DNA of 64,000 nucleotides, taken from contig JABDCL010000001.1 in assembly GCA_013288135.1 (NCBI GenBank), positions 1 to 64,000 on the forward strand. Reading direction: 5' to 3'. The notes beneath the pieces are model-generated. The model was not told the origin of the DNA and did no database searches. It saw only the letters and a program-made list of their open reading frames with translations. The position numbers and the translations under genes were made by a program. Positions 33,855-42,584 of the stretch are shown piece by piece; within the stretch, counting starts at the first letter, position 1, and the number at the start of each line of letters is the position of its first letter. This DNA is from Gammaproteobacteria bacterium. Its GTDB lineage: Bacteria; Pseudomonadota; Gammaproteobacteria; UBA6186; Azoamicaceae.

Positions 33855-35522
33855 TTAGTCCACTTTTTCTCTCAATGCTCGGCGTAAAATTTTTCCAACT
33901 GCTGTTTTTGGTAACTCATTCCGAAACTCTATTTCTTTAGGCACTTTATAACCAGTCAGTTGTTTCCGACAATGTGCAATAACTGCTTCTGAAGTTAATA
34001 AGGGATCTTTTTTAACAATGAATGCCTTAACACATTCTCCATACGTCCCGTTAGGGTACCCAACCACTGCAACCTCTTTTACCTCTGGCATTAGTGCAAT
34101 GATATCTTCAACCTCATTTGGATTAACATTAAATCCTGAAACTAAAATCATATCCTTTTTGCGATCGACGATCCTCACATAGCCTTCTTTATCTATAGTC
34201 GCAATATCACCGCTGTGTACCCAACCCTCTGTTAGAGACTCTTCGGTTTCTTTTGATTTATTCCAATATCCCTTCGTCACTTGAGGACCACGGATCCATA
34301 ATTCGCCAGCTTCACCAATCGGTAATTCCTGACCATTATTATCTCGAATCGAAACTTCGGTTGAAGAAACCGGTAAACCAATACTACCGTTATAGTCGGT
34401 TAAATTGAATGGATTGATACAAACAGCAGGAGAAGTTTCTGTTAAACCATACGCCTCTAAGAGAACAGTCCCTGTCACCTTTTTCCAACGTTCGGCAACC
34501 GCTCGCTGCACAGCCATTCCCCCACCCAAAGATATAATTAAATGGCTAAAATCGAGCTTTTTAAAATCCGGCTGATTTAATAATGCATTAAATAAAGTGT
34601 TAACACCTGTTATTGCTGTGAAAGGATAACGTTTTAACTCTTTTATAAAGGTTGACATGTCTCTAGGATTGGTAATCAAAACATTCAGTGCACCAATTCT
34701 CATAAAAGTAAGGCAATTAGCAGTTAAGGAAAAAATGTGATACAGAGGTAAGGCAGTAATAATAATTTCCTTGCCAAGTGTAACAATCGGTACCAACCAA
34801 GTAGTCGCTTGCTCTACATTTGCAACCATATTTCTATGGGTAAGCATCACGCCTTTTACACGACTTGATGTGGTTCCTCCGGTATATTGTAAAAAGGCTA
34901 GATCTTCACTTTGAATAAGCGGTTTTTGAAAGGAATATTGTGAACCCTTTTTAATTACATTTTTAAAAGATATAAAACCGGGAATATGCCAATCAGGAAC
35001 CATTTTCTTAATGGTTTTGACTACCCAATTAATCAAGATTGATTTAGACCACAAAAACAAATCCCCAACCTCTGTTACAATAATATGCTTTAAAGACGTT
35101 TTCTTCTGAACTTGTTGCACCACATGTGCAAAGTTTGCTAATACAACAATTGCTATACTGCCACAATCTATTAATTGTTCTTCTAATTCCCTTGCCGTGT
35201 ACAAAGGATTTACATTCACAACAGTCAAGCCCGCCTGCAAAATACCAAATAATGTGACCGGATATTGCAAGAGATTCGGCATCATGATCGCAACCCGATC
35301 CCCTTTTTTTAATCCTAATTCAGATTGAAAAAAGGCTGCGACGTTTCTAGATTTTTCTTGCAGCTCTTTAAAGCTAAGGGTTTCCCCCATATTTACAAAG
35401 GAAGGCTTATCACCATACTTTTTACAGGCTTCCTCAAAAATTTCAACAAGGGAACCATAGGCATCTGGATTAATTTCTGCAGGAACTCCCTCTTGGTAAT
35501 TTTTTAACCATATTTTTTCCAC
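33855..35522 (-). CDS. fadD: Long-chain fatty-acid-CoA ligase (FadD-like)
   Basis: 555 residues of the ANL superfamily. The ATP-binding loop reads YTGGTTSSRVKGVMLTHRN, the A5 motif is YGLTETSPAV, and the FACS signature region is GWVHSGDIATIDKEGYVRIV followed by DRKKDMILVSGFN. The catalytic Lys is in KTAVGKILRRALR at the end. It activates fatty acids to acyl-CoA at the inner face of the membrane. Length and motifs match E. coli FadD, although the loop after GGTT is unusual. It precedes the sensor kinase by 10 bases, so the two may be co-transcribed. Confidence 0.92.
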   Translation of the reverse strand: MEKIWLKNYQEGVPAEINPDAYGSLVEIFEEACKKYGDKPSFVNMGETLSFKELQEKSRNVAAFFQSELGLKKGDRVAIMMPNLLQYPVTLFGILQAGLTVVNVNPLYTARELEEQLIDCGSIAIVVLANFAHVVQQVQKKTSLKHIIVTEVGDLFLWSKSILINWVVKTIKKMVPDWHIPGFISFKNVIKKGSQYSFQKPLIQSEDLAFLQYTGGTTSSRVKGVMLTHRNMVANVEQATTWLVPIVTLGKEIIITALPLYHIFSLTANCLTFMRIGALNVLITNPRDMSTFIKELKRYPFTAITGVNTLFNALLNQPDFKKLDFSHLIISLGGGMAVQRAVAERWKKVTGTVLLEAYGLTETSPAVCINPFNLTDYNGSIGLPVSSTEVSIRDNNGQELPIGEAGELWIRGPQVTKGYWNKSKETEESLTEGWVHSGDIATIDKEGYVRIVDRKKDMILVSGFNVNPNEVEDIIALMPEVKEVAVVGYPNGTYGECVKAFIVKKDPLLTSEAVIAHCRKQLTGYKVPKEIEFRNELPKTAVGKILRRALREKVD

Positions 35523-35532
35523 AAATACTCCT

Positions 35533-35559
35533 GGGTGGACGCAGGGGTCCGCCCCTACA
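35533..35559. repeat. Hairpin repeat of the GGCGGAC family
   Basis: GGGTGGACGCAGGGGTCCGC followed by CCCTAC. It is a solo copy between the divergent fadD and permease genes, related to the hairpins at 5796-5821, 8210-8237 and 9335-9439. A short direct repeat TACAGGGTTGT follows. Confidence 0.7.
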
Positions 35560-35651
35560 GGGTTGTGCTTTACAGGGTTGTACTGTGAGCCAATTAATTA
35601 TAGCCTAAGCACTCAATCTCTAAAACTAAATTTAAGACCGGAGTTAATTTG

Positions 35652-37073
35652 GTGACTAAATCTATCAACCCTAACATCAGCCCTGCCCCTGAAAAGTTTA
35701 TGGGCACTTTTGTGCTTGCCATGCTCTCTGTTTCCGCCATTATAAGTCTTAGGAATCTGCCAACCACTGCTCTCTTAGGCACTCAATCCATTATTTTTTT
35801 TCTTGCAGCAGGCCTCTGCTTTTTTATTCCAGTGGCACTGGCTTGTGCTGAATTGGCCTCTGGCTGGCCAAAACAAGGCGGCGTTTATCTTTGGGTAGAA
35901 GAGGCATTTGGACCTAAATGGGGGTTTTTGGCCATTTGGTTACAATGGGTAGAAAGTGTGGTGTGGCTGCCTACTATTTTATCTTTTATTGCGGCGACGA
36001 CTGCTTATTTGATTAATCCCATACTATTAAACAATAAACTTTTTTTGGTTGGCATTATGTTGGTGGTTCTTTGGGGCACTACTTTTTTAAACTTTAAAGG
36101 AATCAAAGTCTCTAGTCTTTTTAGTACTATTGGTGTTGTCGCGGGAACCATCATTCCCGGCATTGTTTTAATTGTAATGGGCTTAAGCCAATTGCCCAAA
36201 GCAGAAACTTTAGGTTTACTGCGTTTTTCGAGTGATACTTTATTTCCAGCGACAGAACTTGGCACCTTGGTAACTTTCACAGCTATTTTATTGGGCTTAT
36301 GTGGCATGGAAATTCCTGCTTATCATGTCAAAAATGTAAGACACCCCAGACAAGAATTCCCAAAAGCCATGTTCCTAGCCACTTTTATTATTCTCGCCAT
36401 TTCTATTTTTGGGACTTTAGCTATTGCTGCGGTAATCCCCAAAACTGATATGAGTTTAATCTCAGGCCCCATGCAAGCCTTTCACATCTTTTTTAATTCT
36501 TTTGGATTATCCTGGGCAGCACCCCTTTTAGCTGGTCTAACCTTACTCGGCAGTTTAGCTTTACTAAATACTTGGATCATTGGTCCGAGCAAAGGATTAC
36601 TGAGCACTGCTCAAGAAGGACAAATGCCCCCTCTATTTAAAAAAACCAATCCTGCTGAAGTACCAACCGCACTCTTATATTTACAAGCCATTTGTGGAAC
36701 CGTGTTGATTTCTATTTTTGTGTTTAATCCGAGTGTTCATGCTGCGTATTGGATCGTCAATACCCTGGCTGCGCAAATTTATTTATTAATGTATTTTATT
36801 TTATTTTTGGCTTTAATTCGGCTTCGTTACACTCAACCTAACACAGCTAGAAGCTATAAAATACCGGGTGGCAAATTGGGTGTGTGGATAGTGGGAGGCA
36901 TTGGTGCGATAACCTGTGTGCTTGCACTGTTAATTGGGTTTGTGAAGCCTACAGATATTGAAGTACATTATGCTGCGCATCATTATGCATTATTATTACT
37001 AATCGGGATGATTGTTTGCTCTTTACCACCCTTTATTTTTATGTGGTATCACAAAAAAGTGAATACAAAATAA
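35652..37073 (+). CDS. APC-family amino-acid permease/antiporter (GadC-like branch)
   Basis: 473 residues with about twelve hydrophobic segments. It carries the APC-superfamily features SVSAIISLRNLPTTALLG in TM1 and GWPKQGGVYLWVEEAFG after TM2, the latter typical of the glutamate/GABA antiporter and related branch common in Legionellales. I take the GTG at 35652 as start because GGAG is eight bases upstream; a TTG at 35649 is possible. Cargo cannot be told from sequence. It is divergent from fadD, with the hairpin repeat between them. Confidence 0.9.
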   Translation: MTKSINPNISPAPEKFMGTFVLAMLSVSAIISLRNLPTTALLGTQSIIFFLAAGLCFFIPVALACAELASGWPKQGGVYLWVEEAFGPKWGFLAIWLQWVESVVWLPTILSFIAATTAYLINPILLNNKLFLVGIMLVVLWGTTFLNFKGIKVSSLFSTIGVVAGTIIPGIVLIVMGLSQLPKAETLGLLRFSSDTLFPATELGTLVTFTAILLGLCGMEIPAYHVKNVRHPRQEFPKAMFLATFIILAISIFGTLAIAAVIPKTDMSLISGPMQAFHIFFNSFGLSWAAPLLAGLTLLGSLALLNTWIIGPSKGLLSTAQEGQMPPLFKKTNPAEVPTALLYLQAICGTVLISIFVFNPSVHAAYWIVNTLAAQIYLLMYFILFLALIRLRYTQPNTARSYKIPGGKLGVWIVGGIGAITCVLALLIGFVKPTDIEVHYAAHHYALLLLIGMIVCSLPPFIFMWYHKKVNTK

Positions 37074-37217
37074 CTCACAAAAAATTTCTTTCTGGAATTT
37101 ACTTGTTTAATAGTAGATTTTAAGAGATTTACTATAAATTTAATCAGTTTACATACTCGATAAATTCAAGTAGTCTGTGGTTTTTTAACTATTATCATTT
37201 ACAACATGGAGAATATT

Positions 37218-38000
37218 ATGGCCGCAGCACCACACGCAGCAGTTCCTGAAGCTACAACCACCCCACCTACCACTTCGACAGAGTTTGACTCCTTAGCAGG
37301 CCTGGCTGCTACATTAGCCGAGCTTAAAAAGAGAGCTGAAAATACTGCAAATCCCCGAGATAAATTTAAAACATTGTTCCAACAACTTGATATATATATC
37401 AAAATCATGGAGATGCGGATTACAGAACTTAAGGCAATGGATCTTGCGATGCTGAAAAGTACTGTTGAGGGACAAAATGCTATTGCAAAAATATTGAACC
37501 CCAAGACACGCATGATTATGACGAAAACACTCGCTGCTCATAGTGATGAACCAAGAAAAAAACTATTGGAATCTATAGCAGAAATAAATTCACGCAAAGA
37601 GCAGGCAATTAAAGATAAGGAAACATGTAATATTGATATAACAAAGTGTTCTGAAGAAGTTTTTGCAGATAGGTTAATACAAATCAATTTAATTGTAAAA
37701 TGTTTGGATGCTTATTCTAATGTTGATAATGTGCTGTTTTTAAATGCAACAGGACAATTAGATGAACTTCATAAAGGTATAGACCTCATTATGAGAACAC
37801 AGAGAGAAGACCAAAAAACTGAAGAAGAAATCAGAAGTTCCTTTCTATCATTGTCTGCAACGGTGGGAGGTACATCACTAGCAGGATTAGCTTCTCCGCC
37901 AGCACCATCTGCAGCAATCCCTGCTCCTGCAGGTTCAAGTCCGACTGTTCCAGCTGGAGCAGCTGTAAAACCAAGCAGCTCGAGAGCAGCAGCACCCTAA
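37218..38000 (+). CDS. Helical protein with Ala/Pro-rich ends, function unknown
   Basis: 260 residues from the ATG at 37218, which has GGAG six bases upstream; an ATG at 37206 lies before that site. The N-terminus is Ala/Pro/Thr-rich (AAAPHAAVPEATTTPPTTST), the middle (about 20-215) is charged and helical with coiled-coil character, and the last 45 residues are Ala/Pro/Ser-rich (PAPSAAIPAPAG...). No signal peptide or membrane segment. The low-complexity ends recall the Tpx tails at 8-15 kb in composition. No family recognised. A GGTGTC element follows 20 bases after the stop. Confidence 0.7.
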   Translation: MAAAPHAAVPEATTTPPTTSTEFDSLAGLAATLAELKKRAENTANPRDKFKTLFQQLDIYIKIMEMRITELKAMDLAMLKSTVEGQNAIAKILNPKTRMIMTKTLAAHSDEPRKKLLESIAEINSRKEQAIKDKETCNIDITKCSEEVFADRLIQINLIVKCLDAYSNVDNVLFLNATGQLDELHKGIDLIMRTQREDQKTEEEIRSSFLSLSATVGGTSLAGLASPPAPSAAIPAPAGSSPTVPAGAAVKPSSSRAAAP

Positions 38001-38020
38001 GCTCTGGAAAAACATCACAT

Positions 38021-38120
38021 GGTGTCAGACACCAATGGCACTAAGTTAAGGAAAAATATCTTTTAAAACAAGTGGCTAAGCAGTACCTCTCGCAGGCGTT
38101 AGGCCATGGTGTCTGACACC
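38021..38120. repeat. GGTGTC palindrome-bounded element
   Basis: Bounded by GGTGTCAGACACC (38021-38033) and GGTGTCTGACACC (38108-38120), with internal CTAAGTTAAGGAA, as at 9190-9268. It lies between two convergent genes. Elements with this pattern are often spread by REP-associated transposases, none of which is present here. Confidence 0.8.
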
Positions 38121-38143
38121 GTATCCCTCTTTAAAGACACATA

Positions 38144-39223
38144 CTAGATCGTTTTCCCTGGAACTAATGGTCTACGAGCTGGTGGGATACCAACATCTGG
38201 GGCCACAGTTGGCGTTATCTTCTTCGCTATCTTCTTCTCAGCGTCAAAAATCGTCTTCAGTTCTGGACTTCTAACGCCACTACTCTCATAATAAGAACGA
38301 TCTTTTTTTGGAATTTTAAGTACTTCTCTTATAATGTTTATTCGCCGTGCATTGATATTTTCTGGTCTAAATAATTGACTAAGTTCTTCATAATTTCCAG
38401 TTCTAATGCAATTGTTCATCTGCTCCTGTAATTGTCTAGCGAGCACATAATTAATTTTTCTGTTTAAACCCTGGGATTCCTTCCAAACAGAAAAACCAGA
38501 TTGGTAATTTTGTGTCTTCGCATAATCTTTCTCAATACGAGCTATATAATTCGCCAAACCTTGGATAACTTCCTGGTACTGTTTTACTAATTGTATATTT
38601 AACTGCAGGTTGGTAACAATTTCTTCAAATTCTGTGTTATATTCTCTTCCTGTAGCTCGTATTTTCTCTCTTGGTGAAATTCCTGCCTTATAACTGAGAC
38701 ACATTGTAAGCGCATAGTTATAAGCATCTTGAGACCTTTTAACATCATTAATTTGATCTAATCCCCCATGGGATTTTTTAAATGATTCAAGCTCAGCTGT
38801 TTTTTTCTTTATTTTGCCCTCAAGCTCTTCAATGTTCTCTTGGCTTTCTGCCGCTCTGGCTGCCCATTGAGATGCTTCTGTACCTGCATGCCTTGCTACT
38901 ACAGCCCTCGCAAAACTACTCTTTCCAGTTAACTGAAGTAATTCATCCGATTCAGCTTCAGTTAAATTATCCGAAGCTCTCATATTAACCTTTAGATTCC
39001 TTTTAGAACTTTCTTCACCTTCGTAAGATTCCTTTGCTTTACGTGTTTTTTTCAAGGAATCTTGTAAATCTGATAACTCTCTCATTCTCTGGTCTAACTC
39101 ATCTTTTATTTTTTGGCTTTGTAAAAATTCATCATGGAATTTCTTTTCCAATATTTGTGCAGCAATAAATTCAATCATTTCTTGTCTTGCTTTACTTTCT
39201 GCCACACCTTTACTCTCTGCCAT
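38144..39223 (-). CDS. Coiled-coil protein, function unknown
   Basis: 359 residues; the ATG at 39223 has GGAGG five bases upstream. Charged helix dominates: coiled-coil regions near 15-65 and 120-155 (NIEELEGKIKKKTAELESFK) and around 200-260. The C-terminus is Pro/Arg-rich (IPPARRPLVPGKTI). There is no signal peptide or membrane helix. It converges with the gene at 37218-38000, and the pair looks like a small accessory unit between conserved genes. It is an effector candidate by style only. Confidence 0.7.
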   Translation of the reverse strand: MAESKGVAESKARQEMIEFIAAQILEKKFHDEFLQSQKIKDELDQRMRELSDLQDSLKKTRKAKESYEGEESSKRNLKVNMRASDNLTEAESDELLQLTGKSSFARAVVARHAGTEASQWAARAAESQENIEELEGKIKKKTAELESFKKSHGGLDQINDVKRSQDAYNYALTMCLSYKAGISPREKIRATGREYNTEFEEIVTNLQLNIQLVKQYQEVIQGLANYIARIEKDYAKTQNYQSGFSVWKESQGLNRKINYVLARQLQEQMNNCIRTGNYEELSQLFRPENINARRINIIREVLKIPKKDRSYYESSGVRSPELKTIFDAEKKIAKKITPTVAPDVGIPPARRPLVPGKTI

Positions 39224-39538
39224 ATAAACCTCCACCTTTCATATTTATATTGCGTCACTATTTCCTTCTCAACACAGAACTACTCTATGAATATCAAATA
39301 GTTATGCTTATATGAATTTTAGATTGAATTTTAAATAAATAGTTCATTTTTTGTAAAAATCTTTAAATTAAAATTAATTAATTTAATAACGTTATTATGC
39401 ACCTTTTAATCCAAAAAGTGCAATTACACCGGTCTTAATATTCTTAAACTTAACAACTTAACAAAAAAAGGGTGGACATTTGTGCCCACCCTTTTATATT
39501 TTCATCAAGAAATGATTGTAATCAGTGATACAAACAAA
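39224..39538. other. Gene-free stretch between the coiled-coil gene and htpG
   Basis: 315 bp, very AT-rich at 39300-39400 (runs of TTAATTAATTTAATAA type), probably holding the promoter of the 38144-39223 gene. It contains the htpG terminator at 39463-39496. No frame or RNA signature otherwise. Confidence 0.6.
39463..39496 (-). terminator. Rho-independent terminator of htpG
   Basis: On the minus strand AAAAGGGTGG / CCACCCTTTT forms a stem with a loop of about 11 nt, ending in a run of seven T residues. It begins about 43 bases after the htpG stop. Confidence 0.8.
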
Positions 39539-41464
39539 TTAATGCGTCAGTAATAAAGCATTAAGACGTTTTACAAAACTTGCCGGATCATCCAATTGCC
39601 CCCCTTCAGCCAACACCGCTTGATCAAATAAAACCTCAATCCAATCTGCAAAATGCGCTTTATCGGTCTCAGTTTTAAGTCGGATAATCATAGAATGATC
39701 AGGATTTACTTCCAAAATAGGTTTATGTTTAGGCACGTGTTGTCCTGCTGCACGCATCATGCGTTCCATTTGGGTGGTCATATCGTTTTCATCAATGACA
39801 ACACAGGTGGGCGAGTCTATCAACCTTCGGCTTAAGCGAACATCTTTAATGCGATCCCCGAGTACTTCTTTAATTTTCTTTAAGGTTTCGTCAAAATCAC
39901 CCTCTACTTCTTTATGTTTTTCATCTGAAGCTTTATCTTCAAGTTCTCCTAAATCTAAACCCCCTCTGGCAACAGACTGGAATGATTTACCTTGGAACTC
40001 GGTTAAATGTGATGTCAACCATTCATCGATTCGATCTGTCAATAATAATACTTCAATGCCTTTCTTGCGGAATATTTCTAAATGAGGACTATTCTTTGCC
40101 GCGTTAAAAGTTTCTGCCGTCACAAAATATATTTTATTTTGTCCAGGGATCAGTCGCGCCACATATTCTTCTAAAGATACATCCTGAAGTTCTGTATTTT
40201 TATGTGTACTGGCAAAACGTAACAATTTAGCGATTTGCTCTTTATTGGCAAAATCTTCTGCGGGGCCTTCCTTCAATGCTTGTCCAAACTCTTTCCAGAA
40301 TTTTGCATATTTTTCTTTTTCATCACTTGCCAATTGTTCCAGCATGCTCAAAATTCGTTTTACTAAGGCAGCACGGATTGATTCTATCGTACGGTTGTTT
40401 TGTAAGATTTCCCGTGAAATATTTAATGGTAAATCATTCGAATCTATAATTCCTCTCACAAACCGTAAATAATGGGGTAGGAATTGCTCGGCATCATCCA
40501 TAATAAACACACGCTGAACATACAATTTGAGTCCACGCGCCTTACCCATATGCCACAAATCAAACGGTGCCCGCGCAGGAATGTATAAAACACTGGTATA
40601 TTCTAATTTACCTTCAACTTTATTATGACTCCAACTTAAGGGATCTTCAAAATCATGTGCGACATGTTTATAAAGTTCTTTATATTGTTCATCTGTAATA
40701 TCATTTTTTGGTAGTGTCCAAAGTGCCGTGGCACGATTAACCACTTCTTCTTCAACAACTGCTTTAGTCTCTGTAACTTCTTTAGCGTCTTTATCACTTT
40801 TCATCTCTTCCATGGTTTCTTTTTTCATGATGATAGGTAAAGTGATGTGATCAGAGTACTTAGTAATAATATGTTTTAAACGCCAAGCATTTAAAAATTC
40901 GTCTTCTTCGGGTCTTAAATGCAGGATAATTTCGGTTCCTCGAGTATCTTTAGTAATTTTTTCAATGGTATATTCGCCTTCCCCGTTAGAAACCCACTCA
41001 ACACCAGAAGAAGGATCGCTGCCTGCAAGTCGCGTCCTAACGATAACTTTATCAGCAACAATAAATGCTGAATAAAATCCAACCCCAAATTGTCCAATGA
41101 GTCTCGCATCTTTAGCCTGGTCTCCCGTTAACTTTTGTAAAAACTCACGAGTGCCCGACTTAGCAATAGTTCCTAAGTTTTGAATAACTTCTTCTTCTGT
41201 CATTCCAATACCGTTATCTCTAATGATGATGGTACGTGCGTCTTTATCAAAATCTACCCATACTTTAAGTTCAGTATCCTCAACCATTAAATTGGGATCA
41301 CGCAATGATTCAAATTTAAGCTTATCCGCTGCATCAGAGGCATTAGAAATAAGCTCTCTTAGAAATATTTCTTTATTACCATAAAGAGAATGGATCATGA
41401 GGTGCATTAATTGTTTGACCTCAGCCTGAAAACCGTAAGTTTCTTTAGTTGCTGGTTGAGACAT
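39539..41464 (-). CDS. htpG: Molecular chaperone HtpG (Hsp90)
   Basis: 641 residues from the ATG at 41464, which has GGAG nine bases upstream; the ATG at 41479 lies too far 5'. The GHKL ATPase domain carries the Hsp90 motifs [24 protein letters not shown] and [11 protein letters not shown]. The middle domain has the catalytic Arg loop ([12 protein letters not shown]), and the C-terminal dimerisation domain ends the chain. It is a cytosolic ATP-dependent chaperone. A sigma-32-type promoter about 70-100 bp upstream marks it as heat-shock controlled, and its leader holds a GGTGTC palindrome. Confidence 0.97.
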   Translation of the reverse strand: MSQPATKETYGFQAEVKQLMHLMIHSLYGNKEIFLRELISNASDAADKLKFESLRDPNLMVEDTELKVWVDFDKDARTIIIRDNGIGMTEEEVIQNLGTIAKSGTREFLQKLTGDQAKDARLIGQFGVGFYSAFIVADKVIVRTRLAGSDPSSGVEWVSNGEGEYTIEKITKDTRGTEIILHLRPEEDEFLNAWRLKHIITKYSDHITLPIIMKKETMEEMKSDKDAKEVTETKAVVEEEVVNRATALWTLPKNDITDEQYKELYKHVAHDFEDPLSWSHNKVEGKLEYTSVLYIPARAPFDLWHMGKARGLKLYVQRVFIMDDAEQFLPHYLRFVRGIIDSNDLPLNISREILQNNRTIESIRAALVKRILSMLEQLASDEKEKYAKFWKEFGQALKEGPAEDFANKEQIAKLLRFASTHKNTELQDVSLEEYVARLIPGQNKIYFVTAETFNAAKNSPHLEIFRKKGIEVLLLTDRIDEWLTSHLTEFQGKSFQSVARGGLDLGELEDKASDEKHKEVEGDFDETLKKIKEVLGDRIKDVRLSRRLIDSPTCVVIDENDMTTQMERMMRAAGQHVPKHKPILEVNPDHSMIIRLKTETDKAHFADWIEVLFDQAVLAEGGQLDDPASFVKRLNALLLTH

Positions 41465-41495
41465 ATTTTTGAGCTCCATTAATTATGGTGATTAT

Positions 41496-41520
41496 GGTGT
41501 CAGACACCGTGTCTGACACC
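41496..41520. repeat. GGTGTC palindrome in the htpG leader
   Basis: GGTGTCAGACACC directly followed by GTGTCTGACACC. It would lie in the htpG 5' untranslated region about 30 bases before the start codon and could form a hairpin there. Confidence 0.75.
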
Positions 41521-41539
41521 AGGCGTCACCCACCTAGTT

Positions 41540-41566
41540 AAATGGGGATTATTTTTAAAATTTCAA
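41540..41566 (-). promoter_or_regulatory. Sigma-32 heat-shock promoter of htpG
   Basis: On the minus strand TTGAAA (41566-41561), 13 bases, CCCCATTT (41547-41540). This matches the RpoH consensus TTGAAA / CCCCAT-T at proper spacing. The predicted start is near 41533, giving a leader of about 70 nt. Confidence 0.8.
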
Positions 41567-41578
41567 TTCATGGTGGTG

Positions 41579-41638
41579 GACACCAAGGTGTCTGACACCA
41601 TGCCTTTAGACACCAAGGTGTCTGACACCATGCCTTTA
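41579..41638. repeat. Two tandem 30-bp GGTGTC repeats at the recR stop
   Basis: Two exact copies of a 30-bp unit (GACACCAAGGTGTCTGACAC, then CATGCCTTTA) at 41579-41608 and 41609-41638. The last three bases supply the recR stop codon on the minus strand. Confidence 0.85.
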
Positions 41639-42232
41639 AATCGGAGACCGAGCAGATAAGGCCTTGGCCAATGTCCCACCATCTATATACTCCAATTGAC
41701 CCCCCATAGGGACCCCATGGGCAATACGGGTGACAAAGATATCCAGGGATTTAATTAATTCAGAAAGATAATAAGCCGTTGCCTCACCTTCTACAGTATG
41801 ATTAGTCGCTAATATTACCTCTTTCACTTCCCTTTCCTCTAGACGGCCTCGAAAATAATCAATCCCTATATCTTCTGGACCAATCCCATCAATTGGCGAT
41901 AAATGCCCCATTAATACAAAATATAAACCTTTGAACCCTCCCGTTTGTTCTATAGCTAAAACATCCGCAGGAGATTCTACAACACATAAAAGGGAACGAT
42001 CTCGCGAGGGGCTTTCACATAAACGACACATCGGTGTTTCGCATAAAGTACGACACGTATTGCAATGTCCTATTTTACTAATCGCTTCTTCTAATACACG
42101 GGATAACTGTCGTCCCCCATCTCGATCCCGCTCTAATAAATGAAAAACCATTCGAGCAGCCGATTTAGGCCCTACGCCAGGCAAACATCGTAATGCAGAA
42201 ATAAGACTCTGTATCAGAGGACTAAAACTCAT
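41636..42232 (-). CDS. recR: Recombination mediator protein RecR
   Basis: 198 residues from the ATG at 42232, which gives the family length; the longer frame to 42289 overlaps ybaB. It shows the helix-hairpin-helix ([17 protein letters not shown]), the four-Cys zinc finger ([16 protein letters not shown]) and the Toprim domain ([32 protein letters not shown]). With RecO it loads RecA at single-stranded gaps. It is the third gene of dnaX-ybaB-recR. The stop codon lies inside a tandem repeat. Confidence 0.97.
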   Translation of the reverse strand: MSFSPLIQSLISALRCLPGVGPKSAARMVFHLLERDRDGGRQLSRVLEEAISKIGHCNTCRTLCETPMCRLCESPSRDRSLLCVVESPADVLAIEQTGGFKGLYFVLMGHLSPIDGIGPEDIGIDYFRGRLEEREVKEVILATNHTVEGEATAYYLSELIKSLDIFVTRIAHGVPMGGQLEYIDGGTLAKALSARSPI

Positions 42233-42233
42233 G

Positions 42234-42581
42234 TTATTTATTATCCCCAAATGGCATAAAAGGAAAATTAAAATTGGCTGGCAATCCAAAACCTGACATA
42301 AGGTTTTGCATTTTATTTTGCTTTGCTTCCTCTACTTTACGAATTGCATCATTAACAGCTGCAGTTATCAATTCTTCTAATACTTTTTTTTCTTCTTTCA
42401 ATATGTTTTCATCAATATCAATATTATTGACGATCGAACGCCCATCCATAAAAACCTTTACCATGCCTGCACCAGATTCTCCAATCACTTGTACAGTTTT
42501 AAGCTCAGACTGCATATTTTTCATAGATTCTTGCATTTTTTGCATTTGCTGCATCATATTTCCAAATGGGTTATTAAACAT
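42234..42581 (-). CDS. ybaB: YbaB/EbfC nucleoid-associated protein
   Basis: 115 residues of the YbaB/EbfC family: a Met/Gln-rich N-terminal helix ([19 protein letters not shown]), then [17 protein letters not shown], then the C-terminal helix [16 protein letters not shown]. It forms a dimeric tweezer that binds DNA without strong sequence preference. It sits between dnaX and recR, three bases after dnaX and one base before the recR start, the standard order. Confidence 0.96.
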   Translation of the reverse strand: MFNNPFGNMMQQMQKMQESMKNMQSELKTVQVIGESGAGMVKVFMDGRSIVNNIDIDENILKEEKKVLEELITAAVNDAIRKVEEAKQNKMQNLMSGFGLPANFNFPFMPFGDNK

Positions 42582-42584
42582 AAA

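Noticed and set aside
39361-39410. TTAA-rich stretch considered as PmrA-type regulatory site for the coiled-coil gene
   Set aside because: The whole region is AT-rich and the pattern is not specific enough to call.
39653-41109. Several frames opposite or within htpG
   Set aside because: They are shadows of a highly conserved chaperone gene.
41496-41638. CRISPR-like regularly spaced repeats
   Set aside because: The repeats are tandem copies of the GGTGTC family without unique spacers, and no cas gene is in the window.
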